Positions 22,756 through 35,640 are shown, counted from the stretch's first letter. The stretch: DNA of 64,000 nt from Thuidium tamariscinum (GCA_947034885.2 OX344752.2:25734386-25798385), one strand, 5' to 3'. The notes: generated by a model from the letters alone, not told the origin. Numbers and translations: made by a program.

Positions 22756-24061
22756 GTAGGGGTTAGAGATTTGAATGTATACTACATGTTAATCTAACAA
22801 ATGTCCCTATGCATGATAAGCATCTAGGTATATATATAGATGAAACCCTAATGACAGGAAGTGTCTATACACACCCTCAATTGAAGATTGGTGAGCTAAT
22901 TTGGTTTATATAGATCATGATTCTTGATAGTCACAGGAGCAGGATGGCCTACATGGAGATGAATCAAATGCAATTGCTAAGGGAACTTGTCAGATCCGGC
23001 AATGTTGCAACATTGGTGTTGTAGATCTTGTTTGTTTTGTTTCCTTGGTTGAAGAAGTTGTATTTTGACATAATGCACACAATAATTGAAAAGTATGCGG
23101 GCACAAAGGATTATTACAATAAGTGTATGGGCAACAAAGCTCAACATCAATCCCATACAAGGTTTTGGGGTCATATTGGGAGACTACAAGTTCTTGAACT
23201 GTGGGAACTCGATGAAATCTGTTCCACAGGTGATCTAATGTGGCAAAAAGACTGCCACATCAAATAATAGTATTTTTAATTTTTTTTCAATTTTTAATTT
23301 TAATTTTTTTTTAATCTAACCAATAGTGACTGGTTCACAAATTGGGGAATTGGATTGAAACAATATCTTAGTACCCTAGAAAAACTCTTCTAGAGATAGG
23401 TGTAGAAGCAAACACTATTAGAAGAATGAATGTTTTATGACTACAAAATATGACTGCAATGAGTCATAAAATCTTAAAATATGATTCATGCCAAAATCAC
23501 TATAGATGATTTGAAACATGAATGGGTTCATTCATTACCAACAAGTTGTATTAGACATTAGTCATATTAGCATTCATATACATTAGGAAGTATAATTAGC
23601 CATAACTAGCTATTTTTTGCCAATGTGGTGTTTAAATTGACCAGCTTTAGAGGCTCGACTTTCTCTTGAAGTGCGTAGGCTGAAAGAAAAATAGCCTATG
23701 TGGCATATGAATCCATCTAAACAAATTTTTGGTTGACGTGGCATATGGATTTGTGCCCTCATATATTTTAGTGCTAAGAAAGGTAATTCTTGTAAATCAT
23801 ATTTTTAATGTTGTAAGAAATGACTCTTATAAGTTATATTTTTTGTTGATGTAGAAAATGACCACTCTGAGTTGTATTTTTTTGTTGATGTGAAATATGA
23901 TTTTTGGATGATGTTGTAGTTTAAATGAAATGTTATTAATAATTTTATGATTGAATGTAGTCATTTCTTCAAAAATTTGGAGTTACATTTATAGGATGAC
24001 TATGAGCATAATGTAACTACAACTAGTGATATTTTGGCCAAGATATATTATAAAATATTAC
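22756..24061. other. Intergenic stretch without a recognised gene
   Basis: 22900-23270 is slightly GC-richer and has an open frame of 79 codons (23028-23267, +) with no motif that I recognise. The remainder is AT-rich. I see no element with two readable ends. Confidence 0.4.
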
Positions 24062-24906
24062 TTAACCCCTAAGCGCTCAAACGACCATTTTCTGGTCGCT
24101 GCCTGACTTCGGGCAGAATTTTCGGGCAAAAAAAAACTTTTTTCAAAATATTTTTTTTTCAGTTTTGAAAAAATTGGGTTTTCTTTCAACATTGATATTC
24201 AAAACTAAGATCAGTACAGTCAAAAAAAAGTTATAGCAAAAAAAAGGAGAAATAGTACAAAGTGTCTAAAATTGCATAGTGTTGAAAAAATTACTAATTG
24301 GGGGAAGTACTAATGCTCTCAGTAGTAAATACTTTTTATTTTTTAACAAGTCAATAAAAACCACAATTTTGACCAATCAAAAAACATTTCAAATCATAAA
24401 AATAGAAATTGTATTTTTGGTGAATTTTTGAAGTTATATCTTCAAAATTTATTTGAAGAGAATCTATAAATATTTTTTAAATTTTGATCATATAGATACT
24501 TTCTACTTTTTGTGCTTTACATTATCTTTTTTGATGCTAACTTCAAAAATGTTGTAAAGCTTATATTTTATAACACATTTGTATTTTGTCTTAATCTCTT
24601 TGGCTTTTAGAGGTTGAATATTTTACATTTTTTTATGAATCAATAAGAAACACAATTTTGACCAATCAAAAAAAATTTCAAATCCTAAAAATAAAAATTA
24701 TATTTTTGGTGAATTTTTGAATTTATATCTTCAAAATTCATTTAAAAATAATCTAAAAATATTTTTTTTACTTTGATTGTATGGATACTTTCTACTTTTT
24801 GTGCTTTACATTATCTTCTTTGATAATAACTTCAAAAAAGTTGTAACACGTATATTTTATAACACTTTTGTGTTTTGTCCTAACCCCTTGGGCTTTTAGG
24901 GGTTAA
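24062..24906 (+). mobile_element. Family C TTAA element with internal tandem duplication
   Basis: Runs from TTAACCCCTAAGCGCTC to GGCTTTTAGGGGTTAA. The left end carries palindrome-like GACCATTTTCTGGTC and CTTCGGGCAG. The interior contains two tandem copies of a roughly 289-bp unit (about 24331-24610 and 24620-24895), marked by CACAATTTTGACCAATCAAA in each. Non-coding; the only C copy in the window. Confidence 0.75.
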
Positions 24907-26292
24907 GCAAGTGATATTCTAGATAAGTGAGAGTCAAATTTTTAAGATTTGTATACATGATTTGTAAATGGGGTGATTGAGGTTTACAATAGCTTATATC
25001 ATAAATTGCAATAATATTTTTCATACATTCTAAATAGATATGACCCATTGTACTCATGCATCAACATGATTTAGTAGCTAAGTAAAAAAGTCTATTCAAT
25101 TAAAAGTGCATTTGTACGATTTTTGAGATGCATAAAGATCAATCATATTAGAAAATGAAATGCAAAAAAAGAATATGTCTCTTTTCAATGACATTTATTT
25201 AGTTAGTGCTACAGGGTGATAGTACGAAAGATCTGTACTATTTGTTGCATTTTGCAATAATACTCTTGACTTTTTCTGGAGTACTATTTAATTAGAAAAA
25301 TAATTTAAATTTTTAAAAAAAAATGAATTATGGATACACCTTTAAGATAAAGGTACCTACAAAAGGAGTTGTATAGGAAAATTTTCTAAGTAGGAGAATT
25401 GGAAAAGTGCCAAACCTCAAGAAAATACATACCTTCATGTTTTAATTAGGGGAAAATAGTAAAAGTAAGTAAATACAAAAAATAAAAAGTGACCATTTGC
25501 AACAACTTTATGGAGATGGTCATTCATCAAAGAACCTACCAAAATAATGTTTTATATGTTTCAAAATACAAGCAAAATGAAGCTCTCTTTGTAGACCTCC
25601 ACATGACATAAAATTAACTATTTTTGAAAATCCTTTTGTGTAAAGCTAGAAGTCTATTAGAAGACCATCTCATCCAAATTTCATCTCAAAATCATTAAAA
25701 AAAAGGTATTCCATAGTACTAAAAACCTCCAAACTGTCATATGTGACATTCAATCACTAGTACTATTTTTATATTAAACTATTTTTGAAAATTATCAGAA
25801 ATTCATGTAAGCTGTATGATAGTTATGAGTACCTTCTTTAGAAATCTTGAGTCATTTGGAGCAAAAATGCAAAAGTTATGGTCAAAAAACAAATCAACAT
25901 GAGACATGTGACGGAAAATACTACAAGTCTTTCATGCAATTGCCCTACAAAACATGTCACAATAACTCTTTATACATGTATATTCCCCCATGCTTATAGG
26001 ACCTATATTCCTTACATAAATGTGGATGTTGTGTCTCTAGTGTTGCAAGTAGCTTCCAATACTTCATTCCAACCTCAAGTATATATACAATCAACAAGGT
26101 TAATTATTAGTGAATGAACAATATAGCTCAACCTTTAAAGATTTAAGGCAATACAATTTATGTAGCACAAGTTTAAAGTAAGGAAAAGCCATAACCACTA
26201 TATCTCTAACAATTGCAAATAAATAAGAAGAAAGAATGGCAATGATGATGGAAGGACCAACTAGCAAAAAGCAACAAATTTTAAGAGCTAAT
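24907..26292. other. AT-rich spacer
   Basis: No gene, RNA or element with two ends was found. The longest frame (25878-26117, +) has no motif and ordinary AT-rich composition. Confidence 0.45.
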
Positions 26293-27242
26293 AATAACCC
26301 CTAAAGGACCAAACTGCGTTTTTTGGCAACATAGCGATTTCGGGCAGCTCATTACAGATGGAGTTTTTGGTTTTATTCTTTGAAATTTTTACACAACATG
26401 TGCCCAAGGAGTATCTTTAAGGCCCAATAATTTTCATAACTTTTGACTACATAGTGAAAAAGTTATTGGCTGATATGTATTTTCTCTACTCAGTGGGCAG
26501 CCTGGGCAGAAAAAAAACTTCTTCAAAAATTATTTTTTTAAGAAATTAAAATTTGAAATTGGTTTCTTTTATTTTTGTCTAAGTGGAAACCTTTGAATCA
26601 TTCCATTTTGATTAATGAATCAAAAGTTATGAGGATTTTTAGTTTGAGGTAGTTTCGGCTAGTTATAAGATCTCTACACTACAAAAAAAGTTTGAAATTC
26701 TTTATTTAATTCAATTTTTAATATTTTTGAAAAAAAATATAAACACTGGATGTATATTGTTTAACACAACATTACAACCATTGGGATTGTCTTCTTCTAA
26801 CTCTATAAATAAATTGTTAATAGTTTAGTATTTTGGCTCATTTTCTACTTCTTTCTACTTACTATTTTTTTACTATATGTTGTACAATTTCAAATGATCT
26901 GAAAATTTCAAGCATGTAGCCAACTTCACTTGAAAAATTAATCCAAAGAGTTACAATCATTTTGGACATTTTTCCACACAAATATGGTCTTCTGAAGTGC
27001 AGCTGCCCGGATTTCCGCAGTGGTAAAAAAATGTTTTTTGTCACTTCAAGCACTAATCTCTTGCAATCTACGCGGTGGAAATTTCTGAAATTTTTTCCAC
27101 ATATTCTTAAACATGTTTTCTAAAAGATCTTACGGTTACTTTTGTCAAAAAAAAAAAATTCTAAAAATTTGATAGTTGTCTAAAAAATGACAGTTTTGAA
27201 GCGTTTTTGGTGAAAACATAGTCAAAAACCTTTAGGGGATAA
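26293..27242 (+). mobile_element. Family A TTAA element, uninterrupted copy
   Basis: Begins ATAACCCCTAAAGGACC and ends CCTTTAGGGGATAAG; the target tetramers are decayed by one base. The interior reads GGCTAGTTATAAGATCTCTA where the 17730-20204 copy carries the Mutator-like insertion, so it is the unoccupied reference for that site. Non-coding, about 950 bp. Confidence 0.8.
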
Positions 27243-27803
27243 GCAAGAGGTAAAATGCAACAAGATGCAACAAAAGCAAGAACATGCAAGAATGAAGAAT
27301 TTAAGATACAAACAAGAAGTATAGGTTAAGATATAACAAAATGCAAGAACTCGTGCAGGAAATAACAAGAAGAAGAAAGAACTAAAATACAAAAGTTAAG
27401 ATGCAACAAAAGAAACTAGAAGCAAGAACTAAAGAAAGGATAAGAAAAAACAAAGAGCAAGAAGCAAGAATTAAAAAGATGAAATAAGAAGCAAGAAGTA
27501 ATAAGAAAAAACTATCAATAAGAAGCAAGAACTAAAGAATAACAAGAAGAAACTATTTATAAAGAGCAAACACTAATTAGAATTAAGGATTAAGAATTTA
27601 TTTTTATTTTTATTAAAAAAGCAAGAGCTAAAAAGGCAACAAGAAGAAAAACTCACAAAGCAACAAAAAAATAAGGAAGAAAAAGCACAATTAGTCAAAT
27701 GTTCATCTTTGAAGGGGTGGCTACAATGGTAGCTTGGGTTCAAAAACCTAAATCAATGGCGACTACAAAAAAGTGTTAGTTAGATTTTTAAAACCACAAT
27801 TAT
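27243..27803. repeat. Purine-rich degenerate simple repeat
   Basis: An almost pyrimidine-poor run built from variants of AAGAAGCAAGAACTAAAG, extending about 450 bp. It looks like a decayed short-period tandem array. No coding sense on either strand. Confidence 0.6.
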
Positions 27804-28070
27804 GCATTAGAAGAAATTTGAGGCCTTGAAAGGGCCATTTTGGGACTGTTCCCAAAACAATTCCCAAAACGGTTGGGAGCTATCAGGTTGTCATTTTTGG
27901 GAAAAATAAAAAATAAAAATAGGGGTCTCGAAATGCAAAAATAAGTCAATTTTTTTTAAAATTACGTGGCACTACCCGTACCACATAGGATTCCTCTTAT
28001 TTTGCAATTTACTGTGTTCCCAAACTGTGGAAACTCGCATTCTCTTGCACCCCTCAAATTTCTTCTAATG
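27804..28070. mobile_element. MITE, second copy of the 18920-19224 family
   Basis: The ends GCATTAGAAGAAATTTGAGG and, in reverse complement, CATTAGAAGAAATTTGAGGG match the family ends. The interior keeps ACTGTTCCCAAAACA and TTACGTGGCACTACCCG, but is more diverged and shorter than the other copy. Confidence 0.7.
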
Positions 28071-29774
28071 TAACTTGTTGAAGTCATGCATGTGATTTGT
28101 TCTAGTTATGTGACTTGACATAGGCATGTGATTGACCAAATATGGCTATATTGTACAACTAAGTAGTTTATAAACCAAATTTGATACAAAATAGATACAT
28201 GATGACACTCCAACTCTACAAAATATTTGAAGAAACGTAAGAAGGCCTTAACCCCTCAAGGCCCAAATGACATTTTGACCATGAAGGTTCTCAATGAATT
28301 GCACCACTTTGATATTAATTCACACATAGATGTGCTTGAAATTTTTAAGTTTAACTATACAAAAGTTACAACTACTTTGTCTAGTATACATGGAATTAAT
28401 TTGTGAAAGATTTTGACTATTGGATTTTTTAGATTATAACAATTTGAGGTGACTAACTTCAAAGGCAAAAAGTGTAGATTTTTAAGATAAAAACTTATAA
28501 AAGATGAATAATTCTTTTTTAACCTAAAAAGAAATTGTCTTAGAATCCAATGCAAATGCATTATTATTTTTCTTTAAAAGTTGAAAAAATGAAAAAATCT
28601 CTCAAATTTGTACACATCTTCAAACAAAAAGAATTTAAAAAATGCTTTGAAGTGGAGGTATGTATAGCTACCTTTGAAATTGAAAGTGCAATCTTCAATA
28701 GGCTATAACTTATATATAGTATTTCTTATTTGCCTTGAATTATAGCAAAGTTGAACAACATTTTATTAATTTTTTTTAAAGCTAAGACATGCTTGATTTA
28801 GAGTTTTAAGCAAGTGTGGCACTCATTCAAAGTCTAACTATGTTTCCAAGGATTTCATAGCATTTATACAATATTATATATGATTTGTATGGTATCATGT
28901 ATATTTGTACAATATATATTGTACATGTATTATACATGGAAGTTACATATGCCTTACATATATGAATATGAAGTTATATACAATTCGTATTATATAACTC
29001 TATGTGCAAAGAATGATGCATTTATTTTGTTCTAGGATGGAAAATCTTACCTTTTATTTTATCATATCCCTTCATATCCTAAGCTAAATTTGGTTGTAGT
29101 AAGAATCCTAGTGTTTTTTCAAAATAATTCTCTCACCACAACAATGGAATTCAAGTTGAGATGGAAAAAGGCTCTAAAAAACATGTATTTGACCATAATA
29201 CATGAAAGTATTAATGACATTGTTCTATACCTTTATAATTATTATGTTTATTTACAGTGACTTTCTTATAAAAAAATGTTATTCGCATGTATAATCTTTG
29301 TGTTTGTATATTATTCCAAAGCCCCTAGCTATCCAAACTCCCCCTTTGATGTACAAGGAACATATCTTTTGTACATGTTTCTACATATTATAGTCATCCT
29401 TGCATATACACAAATATAACTAATGTACGTAATTGCATTTTCAAATCTAAAAATTCTAATTTTTTCTCCATCATATGGATTAGTCATCCTTCTATTTCCT
29501 CACTCACTTCTAATTTTTTTCAAACTAAGTTGTATTTCACTCAATAAAATCCAATTTTTGGTTGCTTAGGACCTATATATGTAGTTAACTTGGTTTTTCT
29601 TAGTCAATTGCAACTTCATAATAGTCTTAAATAGTAGGGTCCTTCTACAATTTTTTTGTACATTAAAGTCCTAAAAGTCGAATTTTCCACATTTGCAAGT
29701 TTTTTTTAACAATAGAATTGGCAACTACTATAATTAGTCAAGTCTATTGATTTAATAACTGTATTTTGTATACC
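28071..29774. other. AT-rich spacer with one TTAA element end
   Basis: At 28248 a terminus TTAACCCCTCAAGGCCC begins, but I could not find its partner end, so this is probably a truncated TTAA element. 28870-28990 is rich in short TATA- and GTAC-type palindromes. No gene. Confidence 0.45.
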
Positions 29775-30067
29775 TGTGAGTCCCGTCATTGTCACTCAAG
29801 CCTCGGATTTTTCTTTTTTTCGCTTATTGCTCGTATTTAGGGTAATTATGGTTAAAAATCAACTAAAAAGAGTACTCACAGTAGGATTGATGCGATTCCT
29901 GCCAATGATGGAGAATTGGGTCTAATTATTTTGGAGTACCTTGAAAGACTCCTTAGAGCCAATTTTTACAACTTATCAGGAGATTAGACATGATATTACG
30001 CGATTCACAGGAAATTGCACTAGCACCACGGGAGTCCGACAATCTCCTACGGGCGTCACGGCGAAGC

Positions 30068-30175
30068 CAACTGGTGAAGATTCCCTTGTATGGGAATGAT
30101 TCCTTCCCGGAGGAATTGAGCCAACTAGTGGAGATTCCCTTGTACGGGAATGATTCCTCCCCGGAGGAATTAATT
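30068..30175. repeat. Tandem duplication inside the LTR fossil
   Basis: Two adjacent copies of a roughly 52-bp unit, each containing GGAGATTCCCTTGTACGGGA (first copy slightly different) and ending in CCCGGAGGAATT. Probably slipped duplication within the upstream LTR region. Confidence 0.75.
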
Positions 30176-30871
30176 CCGCCTCATTGCAATTTCTACTTTG
30201 ATTAGCCAGTGTAGGATTTAGGAAAACTTTGCGCTTGTCATTGGGGGGCTTCCTAGAAGATCCCCTAAAAATTCCGTAATTTTCTAGATCACGGAAATGA
30301 CTCCATGGGAAGTCAACCGCTTTTACTGGCAATTGGAAATTCATAGAAAATTCCACGGTGATGCTAAAATCCCACTAAAAATTAGGATAGTATTTTTTAG
30401 CCTAAATAAGCGTCCCACCAAATTTCAAGACTTTCTGACATCAACAAGTACCAGAACCGGCAGCGTAGACAAGTTTTGATGGTTTTACCAAAACTCTTGC
30501 GAGTTGACCGGCGCACGGGGAGCATACGGAGTCCGATTCGGGTCAACTTAGACTCTTTTCCAACATTCTTGGACCTTCCCGACAACCCGGGCTAGTCAAA
30601 ACCTTTGGGAAAAATCAATTCCAAAAGATAGATTTTCCACCCTTTTTACCGGTTCGTGAATGTTAGCTTTGGAGCGCATTTGGGTTCCGAGAGTAAGGGG
30701 TAGGGGTTCTTCTAGACTAATTTGGGTCTTCTGGAGCTAATGGCGCTGTCCGTTTGGCGATCAGACCATTTCTCCAAAAGTTAGAATAGCTACAGCAGTA
30801 GGGTAGATTTTTAGTTCGTTAATTTGGTTTTTTCGTAGTTAGTTTAGTTCGTAACTTGAGGGGGGAGGAGG

Positions 30872-30905
30872 CCTTGGAAATGTATAAAAGGCCTCCCCCT
30901 CCCCT
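30872..30905 (+). promoter_or_regulatory. TATA-type promoter within the LTR fossil
   Basis: TGTATAAAAGGCC followed by a C-rich run and then a pyrimidine-rich leader, the layout of a plant Pol II core promoter in an LTR. It supports reading this stretch as LTR rather than host gene. Confidence 0.6.
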
Positions 30906-31599
30906 CATTCCACACCTCTTTTGAACACCTCTATTTTCATTTTGAAACCTCTACTATCATTTTCACACCTCTTATTTCAATTACACTTTTTCCATCAATT
31001 CTCTATTCCATCTACACCCCATTACACATCACATGTGACTACCTTGCAAGTTTTTGGAATTCTCCAACTCCTTGTCCCCCTTGATACACTTGAGTTCCAC
31101 CACATTCTTAAGTCTTTTGTCGTAAGCCATTCCAAGGACTTTGAGGTACCTTTGGAATGCTTAATCATTTGCTAGTACTCTCGTTTTGAAGTGTTGATAC
31201 CACCGTTAGTCGATTTAAGTCTTTTGATAAGGGATTCACAGCTTGGATTAGCTTATTGAGGATCCCCCTAAGCTTAAATGATTAATTTTGGTCTTGGTTA
31301 TGTTCTAGGAGTTTGGGTAGGATCCAAATTCCTCTTTATTCCGTGAGTAGGCCAACCTCTGGCAAAATTATCCTAGAATTTGAGGGACAACCCTCTAGTA
31401 CGGCGAAGCTATCGCCAAAATTCTAAAATAGTTTCTTGCCTTAGCCAAAAGTTTGTCAAATCCTTTTTTATTTTGGGACTAGACCTCCCGAGATGGCGAA
31501 GCTTTGCCTTTAGATATAAGAAATTCCAAGTTGTTTTAGTTTAGAGGGTCCCCATAAAAGGAGACCCAATTGTGGCTTGGAAATACCAGAATTGGGGTG

Positions 31600-31795
31600 T
31601 TAACCCAATAAGCCAGCAGTCAAGGCTCGTTAAGCCAGTAGTCAATATAAGGCTCGCAGCCAGCAGTCAGTATAAGGCTCGTAGCCAGCAGCAGTATAAG
31701 GCTCGTAAGCCAGCAGTCAGTATAGGCTCGTAAGCCAGCAACAGTATAGACTCGTTAAGCCAGCAGTCAGTATAAGGCTCATAGCCAGCCGGCAG
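31600..31795. repeat. Short tandem array in the LTR fossil
   Basis: About seven diverged units of roughly 22-27 bp, each with AGCCAGCAGTCAGTATA and GGCTCGTA. Frames read through it show repeated Ala/Tyr/Trp-type peptides, but these reflect the array and not a gene. Confidence 0.8.
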
Positions 31796-33912
31796 TGGCC
31801 AGCTACTGGCCATCCAGGGCTTCCAAACCCTTTTTCCGACCCCCCACCCACACTCACTCGATTGCTTGACTGGGGGGGTCGGCCAATTTTCTCCACATAT
31901 ATCATGCCCCAAAAGACAGATTTGGTCCTTTGATTTAGAAGATTTGTAGACAGAGGAGAGTGGGGGTTTAGTTGAGAAAATTGAGAATTGCCAGAGAGAA
32001 GACAAGGGAGAAAATTGAGAGGTTAGGGTCTTATTCCAATTCTGGAATTTCTCAAACAACCAGAGTGTGAGAGAAGGAAGATTAGTGAATTGAATTGCAC
32101 TGAGAGGGTGAGATTTCCATAATCCAAAACTGAGACCCCCAGTCAAAGCAAGTGACCAAAGCATCAAGGGAGGGTAGTGAGAGCTTGAACTAAGCCAATT
32201 CAAAAATTCAGAAAGTGAACCAGAGCTGAAGGGGAGAGCTTATTACCTCATACTGATCCTGTCAAGAAAGTCAGCCCCCTTGGTCAACTCAGTTTGACCA
32301 GCCCTTGGGGGCCTCCAGCACGTCTAGTTCGTTCCAAATTCAAGCTTACAGATCATATTCCAACCCCAGTTGCCTTCACAGACTGAACTCTCTTGAGTGA
32401 TCTCATTCACGACTTCAAAACTAAACTACAATACTAGTATAGAAGGTAGAGGAAGAAGACCTTAAGTGATTTGGAAGAAGGAAGAAAGGCCTAGGAATAG
32501 GGGTTATGATAAACAATACTAAATTGACTTTCTTGCCATAGTTTAGTGGGTTTCAAAGTCAAATACTAAAAAACGAAATAGAGAATCCATTGACTTTGGA
32601 ATAGGATCTAGAATTAGCTAAAATAGATTAAGGTCAAAAAAACTTAGTTGGCATAGATTTGACTTTGAATTAGGATAGATTTTTCAACAATTTGACTTTG
32701 AAAATAGGATTTAAAAAGATAAAGAAAAGAACAAAATAGAAGGATAAAGAAATCAGTAAAAGGATAAAGAAAACACCCAAAAAAGAAAGAAAAGAAGGAT
32801 GAAGACTTGAAGAGAAAACCAACATCCAAGGCAAATACACATTACAAAGACATTAACCGGAACAAGAACATTGGAGATGGAGGTGGAATTGGCGCCACGT
32901 GAAGAATTCGTGGAAGCAACCGAAGATCTTGAGTTTGTCATGGGAGAGGTTACTCTTTGAATTTACCTTTTTAATTATATTTTCCTTCCCCACAATTTCC
33001 GTAGATTAGATTTTAGCTATTAGTTCCAATTAGACAGCCAATTAGTTTAGGAAGTTCCGATAAAAACAAAGATAGAATTTGCCCAAGCATCTAAAAGATA
33101 ATTCCCAAATTAGACCAAAATAGAATTGACAGGAAAATCAAGCTTAGGAATTTGGACATTTGATTAGAAGTAGAAGTAGAAAGTAAAGCCCACAAGTACT
33201 TCCAAGGGTAAACCAAGCAATAGGTAGATTTTGGAAAACCGGATAACGGTCCAAATCTACTTATAATTCGTTTACCAAAGGATTTAAAAAGTGAATATTG
33301 AGTTGAAGTCAAAACCAAGGAAGGTAAAAGTAACTCAAACTAAAGATTGACACTTAGGTAACAAAAAGGATTCAACTAGGTAAATTTTGATGAACCGGTT
33401 AACGGTCAACATTTACCATAGAAAATTCACATTTATCTTAAGGTCAAAAGTTGAGGTTTTACCTTTGGAAAGGTAAAATTACTCCTTCTGGACTAAACCC
33501 AGTTCACTTATTCCGGTAGTTAGCCAAAATAGTCAAGATTAGCCGAACCGAACATTAAACAAGGTAGAAATAGAATTATCCAAAAGATATCTTAGAACGG
33601 AAAAAACCCAAAGAAAGGAGAAGTTTAGCAAAAGGCTTAGGCCCTACAAGAATAGGAAGTAATCAAAATCACTCATTTGGTTCTGATAAATAGACCTTAT
33701 CAGTCAGAAGTGTGGAAGCCAAGTGGCTAACTCTTAAAGTATAAGATCAACGATTGCAAATAGACTAATTAGGAGTAGGAATTAGAAAGATCCATTGCTT
33801 GGAAGGCGTAATTGGATTGCACGTAGGTTAGGCACCCACTAGGAATTGTTCACCAAATAGTAGAACCTAATTGTGTCCACTTTATTCCAAGGGTGGGAAT
33901 AAAGCGCCCACA

Positions 33913-34427
33913 ATACCGTATTTGTACTTTCAAGCCTTTAATGCTAGAGATGCTTCTACATATGGCCAATTTTGCAGTGTGATTTGGTTAGCGGGCCCAC
34001 CCTTTCAAGCTTGCCAATTGCCTTATCACATATTTTAACATTATAATCCTCAAATTCACAACACAGACAAGTTTGAATTCAAGATTTTTGGAGTGACAGG
34101 AGATTCATCTAAAGCTAGGATTTTTACTATATAGAGTCTCATCCTTTTAGTCTTGAGCCAATAAGTTGGTACATTTGGGCCTAATGGAATTTTTTGGAGG
34201 GAAAGGGGTTGTGCTTATTGTATTGAAAGACAAGATTGTGATATCTATAGGGAAAATTCTTGAAAACTTCAATAAATACTATAAATAGAACTTTAATTTT
34301 CAAAGAATGGAGACCTACTAAACATTGCATTAAAAAAACGCAAGAAGAAGAGAATAAGTAGGTTGGCTCTCTTGGATGATTCAACTTGGGAGATAAGTGC
34401 CACCCTAGCCTATAAAAGGTACCAGAG
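33913..34427. other. Spacer between the LTR fossil and a Mutator-like MITE
   Basis: AT-rich, no gene. The tRNA-primer-like GGTACCAGAGC at 34418 is better explained as the target duplication of the next element. Confidence 0.5.
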
Positions 34428-34664
34428 CAACAATGCTAATATGTGAGTATGAAGATGTGAACATGTGAGCCTTAAGCATGTATATAAGTAGATATATAAC
34501 AACCATTGATGGTAATTATTACATATAGACCTATAATAAAGGTATCTAAAGTATAGTTGTATTAAATTATAGAAAGTTTCTATACTATAGACACCTATAT
34601 CATAGGTATGTAGTCTTTTATGCTCATGGGCTCACACTTTTAGGTTCACATAGTAGCAACCCTT
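34428..34664. mobile_element. Mutator-like MITE, 237 bp, with 10-bp target duplication
   Basis: GGTACCAGAG (34418-34427) and GGTACTAGAG (34665-34674) flank it. The ends CAACAATGCTAATATGTGAG and AAGGGTTGCTACTATGTGAA (reverse complement) align with those of 18112-19621 around the shared TGCTA. Both elements sit at a GGTAC target. The interior is rich in CCTATA/TATAGG palindromes. Confidence 0.7.
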
Positions 34665-34839
34665 GGTACTAGAGTAGAAAATGTTGTACTACACCACCAC
34701 ATGTAATGAAAGTCTTGGCAAGGAGCCCTCTATCTATCCTTGCTACAGTGACTAAGGATGGAGAATATGTAGCTTCTATGTGCCATGCTGGCTAAAGAGA
34801 ACTATTTCATAAGATTTTATTTACCAAACATAAAAATAA

Positions 34840-35640
34840 CTAATATGCCTTGTGCCATTGCTACAGTCAAATCTAAAATGAAAGTAGTTTATCAATTTCG
34901 TAATACATGAAAACTTTGAAATTTAATAACTCTCATTCTATAGGTCCAAATGCCACAAAACAAAGCCCGTGCGCCCCTCCTCGTCAAGGGCTTTTTGACA
35001 GTACCAAGATCACAACCAAAATATAAGTAAAAATAACTTTTTAATTTTTTAAAACCAAAAATATTCAAGAATCCATAACTTTCACACCGTAGGTTAGAAT
35101 GCCACAAAACCAAGCCCATGCACCCCTCTTCGCCAAGAGCTTTCTAACAATATCAAACATGGGACTGAGGGATGTATGGTTCGGGAGATCTCAACGTGAC
35201 AAACAAACAAAACAAGAGAGAATATTCCAAGCTTTCTTAATGTATAGACTAGTGTACCATGTGCCCTTGCTATAGTCAAATCTAATTTTTGAATGCATAA
35301 AAACTTTGAAATTCAATAATTGTCACACCATAGGTCTAAATGCCACGAAACAAAGTCCATGCACCCTTTCTTGTTGAGAGCTTTTCAATAGTACCAAGAT
35401 TGCGACCAAAATCAAAGTAGAAGTCATTTTTCAATTTTTTAGAACCAAAAATAATTCAAAAATCCGTAACTTTCCCATCATAGGTCCAAATGCAAGGAAA
35501 CCAACCCAATGCACTCCCTCCTTGCAAAGAGCTTTCTGACAATATCAAGCACGTGATGGGGGGACGCACGGGTCGGGAGATCTCAACGTGACAAACAAAG
35601 CAAAACAAAACAAATTGCTTGTCTTAAGGTATAGATTTGA
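34840..35640. repeat. Tandem pair of roughly 400-bp units with internal 170-bp subrepeats
   Basis: Two units (about 34850-35255 and 35256-35637) each contain TTGCTACAGTCAAATCTA or a close variant, two copies of an AAATGCCACAAAACAAAGCC subrepeat, and GGGAGATCTCAACGTGACAA near the end. Partial copies lie at 16250-16400 and 20740-20875. Non-coding, so a small satellite-like or element-derived array. Confidence 0.75.

Larger units (their letters stand above)
29775..33912 (+). mobile_element. Long-terminal-repeat retroelement fossil (solo LTR or LARD-like), 4.1 kb
   Basis: Starts TGTGAG and ends CCCACA, the usual TG...CA limits. ATACC flanks both sides (29770-29774 and 33913-33917), a 5-bp target duplication. 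It holds a TATA-type promoter near 30880, a GC-richer first third, and two internal short-repeat blocks. I see no gag, protease, RT or integrase signature and no second LTR copy. It therefore looks like one very long solo LTR, or a LARD-type non-coding element. It is an old, broken copy; family unknown. Confidence 0.65.

Noticed and set aside
29976-30356. 126-codon minus frame with repeated PPGRNHSRTRES-type words
   Set aside because: It reflects the 52-bp tandem duplication in the LTR fossil, not a protein family.
31667-32203. 178-codon minus frame
   Set aside because: Its C-terminal part is a translation of the 22-27-bp tandem array inside the LTR fossil; no domain is present.
32876-32900. 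TTGGCGCCA as a retroelement primer-binding site
   Set aside because: It lies within the interval bounded by ATACC duplications and has no LTR end immediately upstream.
34411-34430. GGTACCAGAGC resembles a tRNA-Met primer-binding site after an LTR
   Set aside because: It is matched by GGTACTAGAG at 34665 and flanks an inverted-repeat MITE, so it is a target duplication. No LTR ends just before it.
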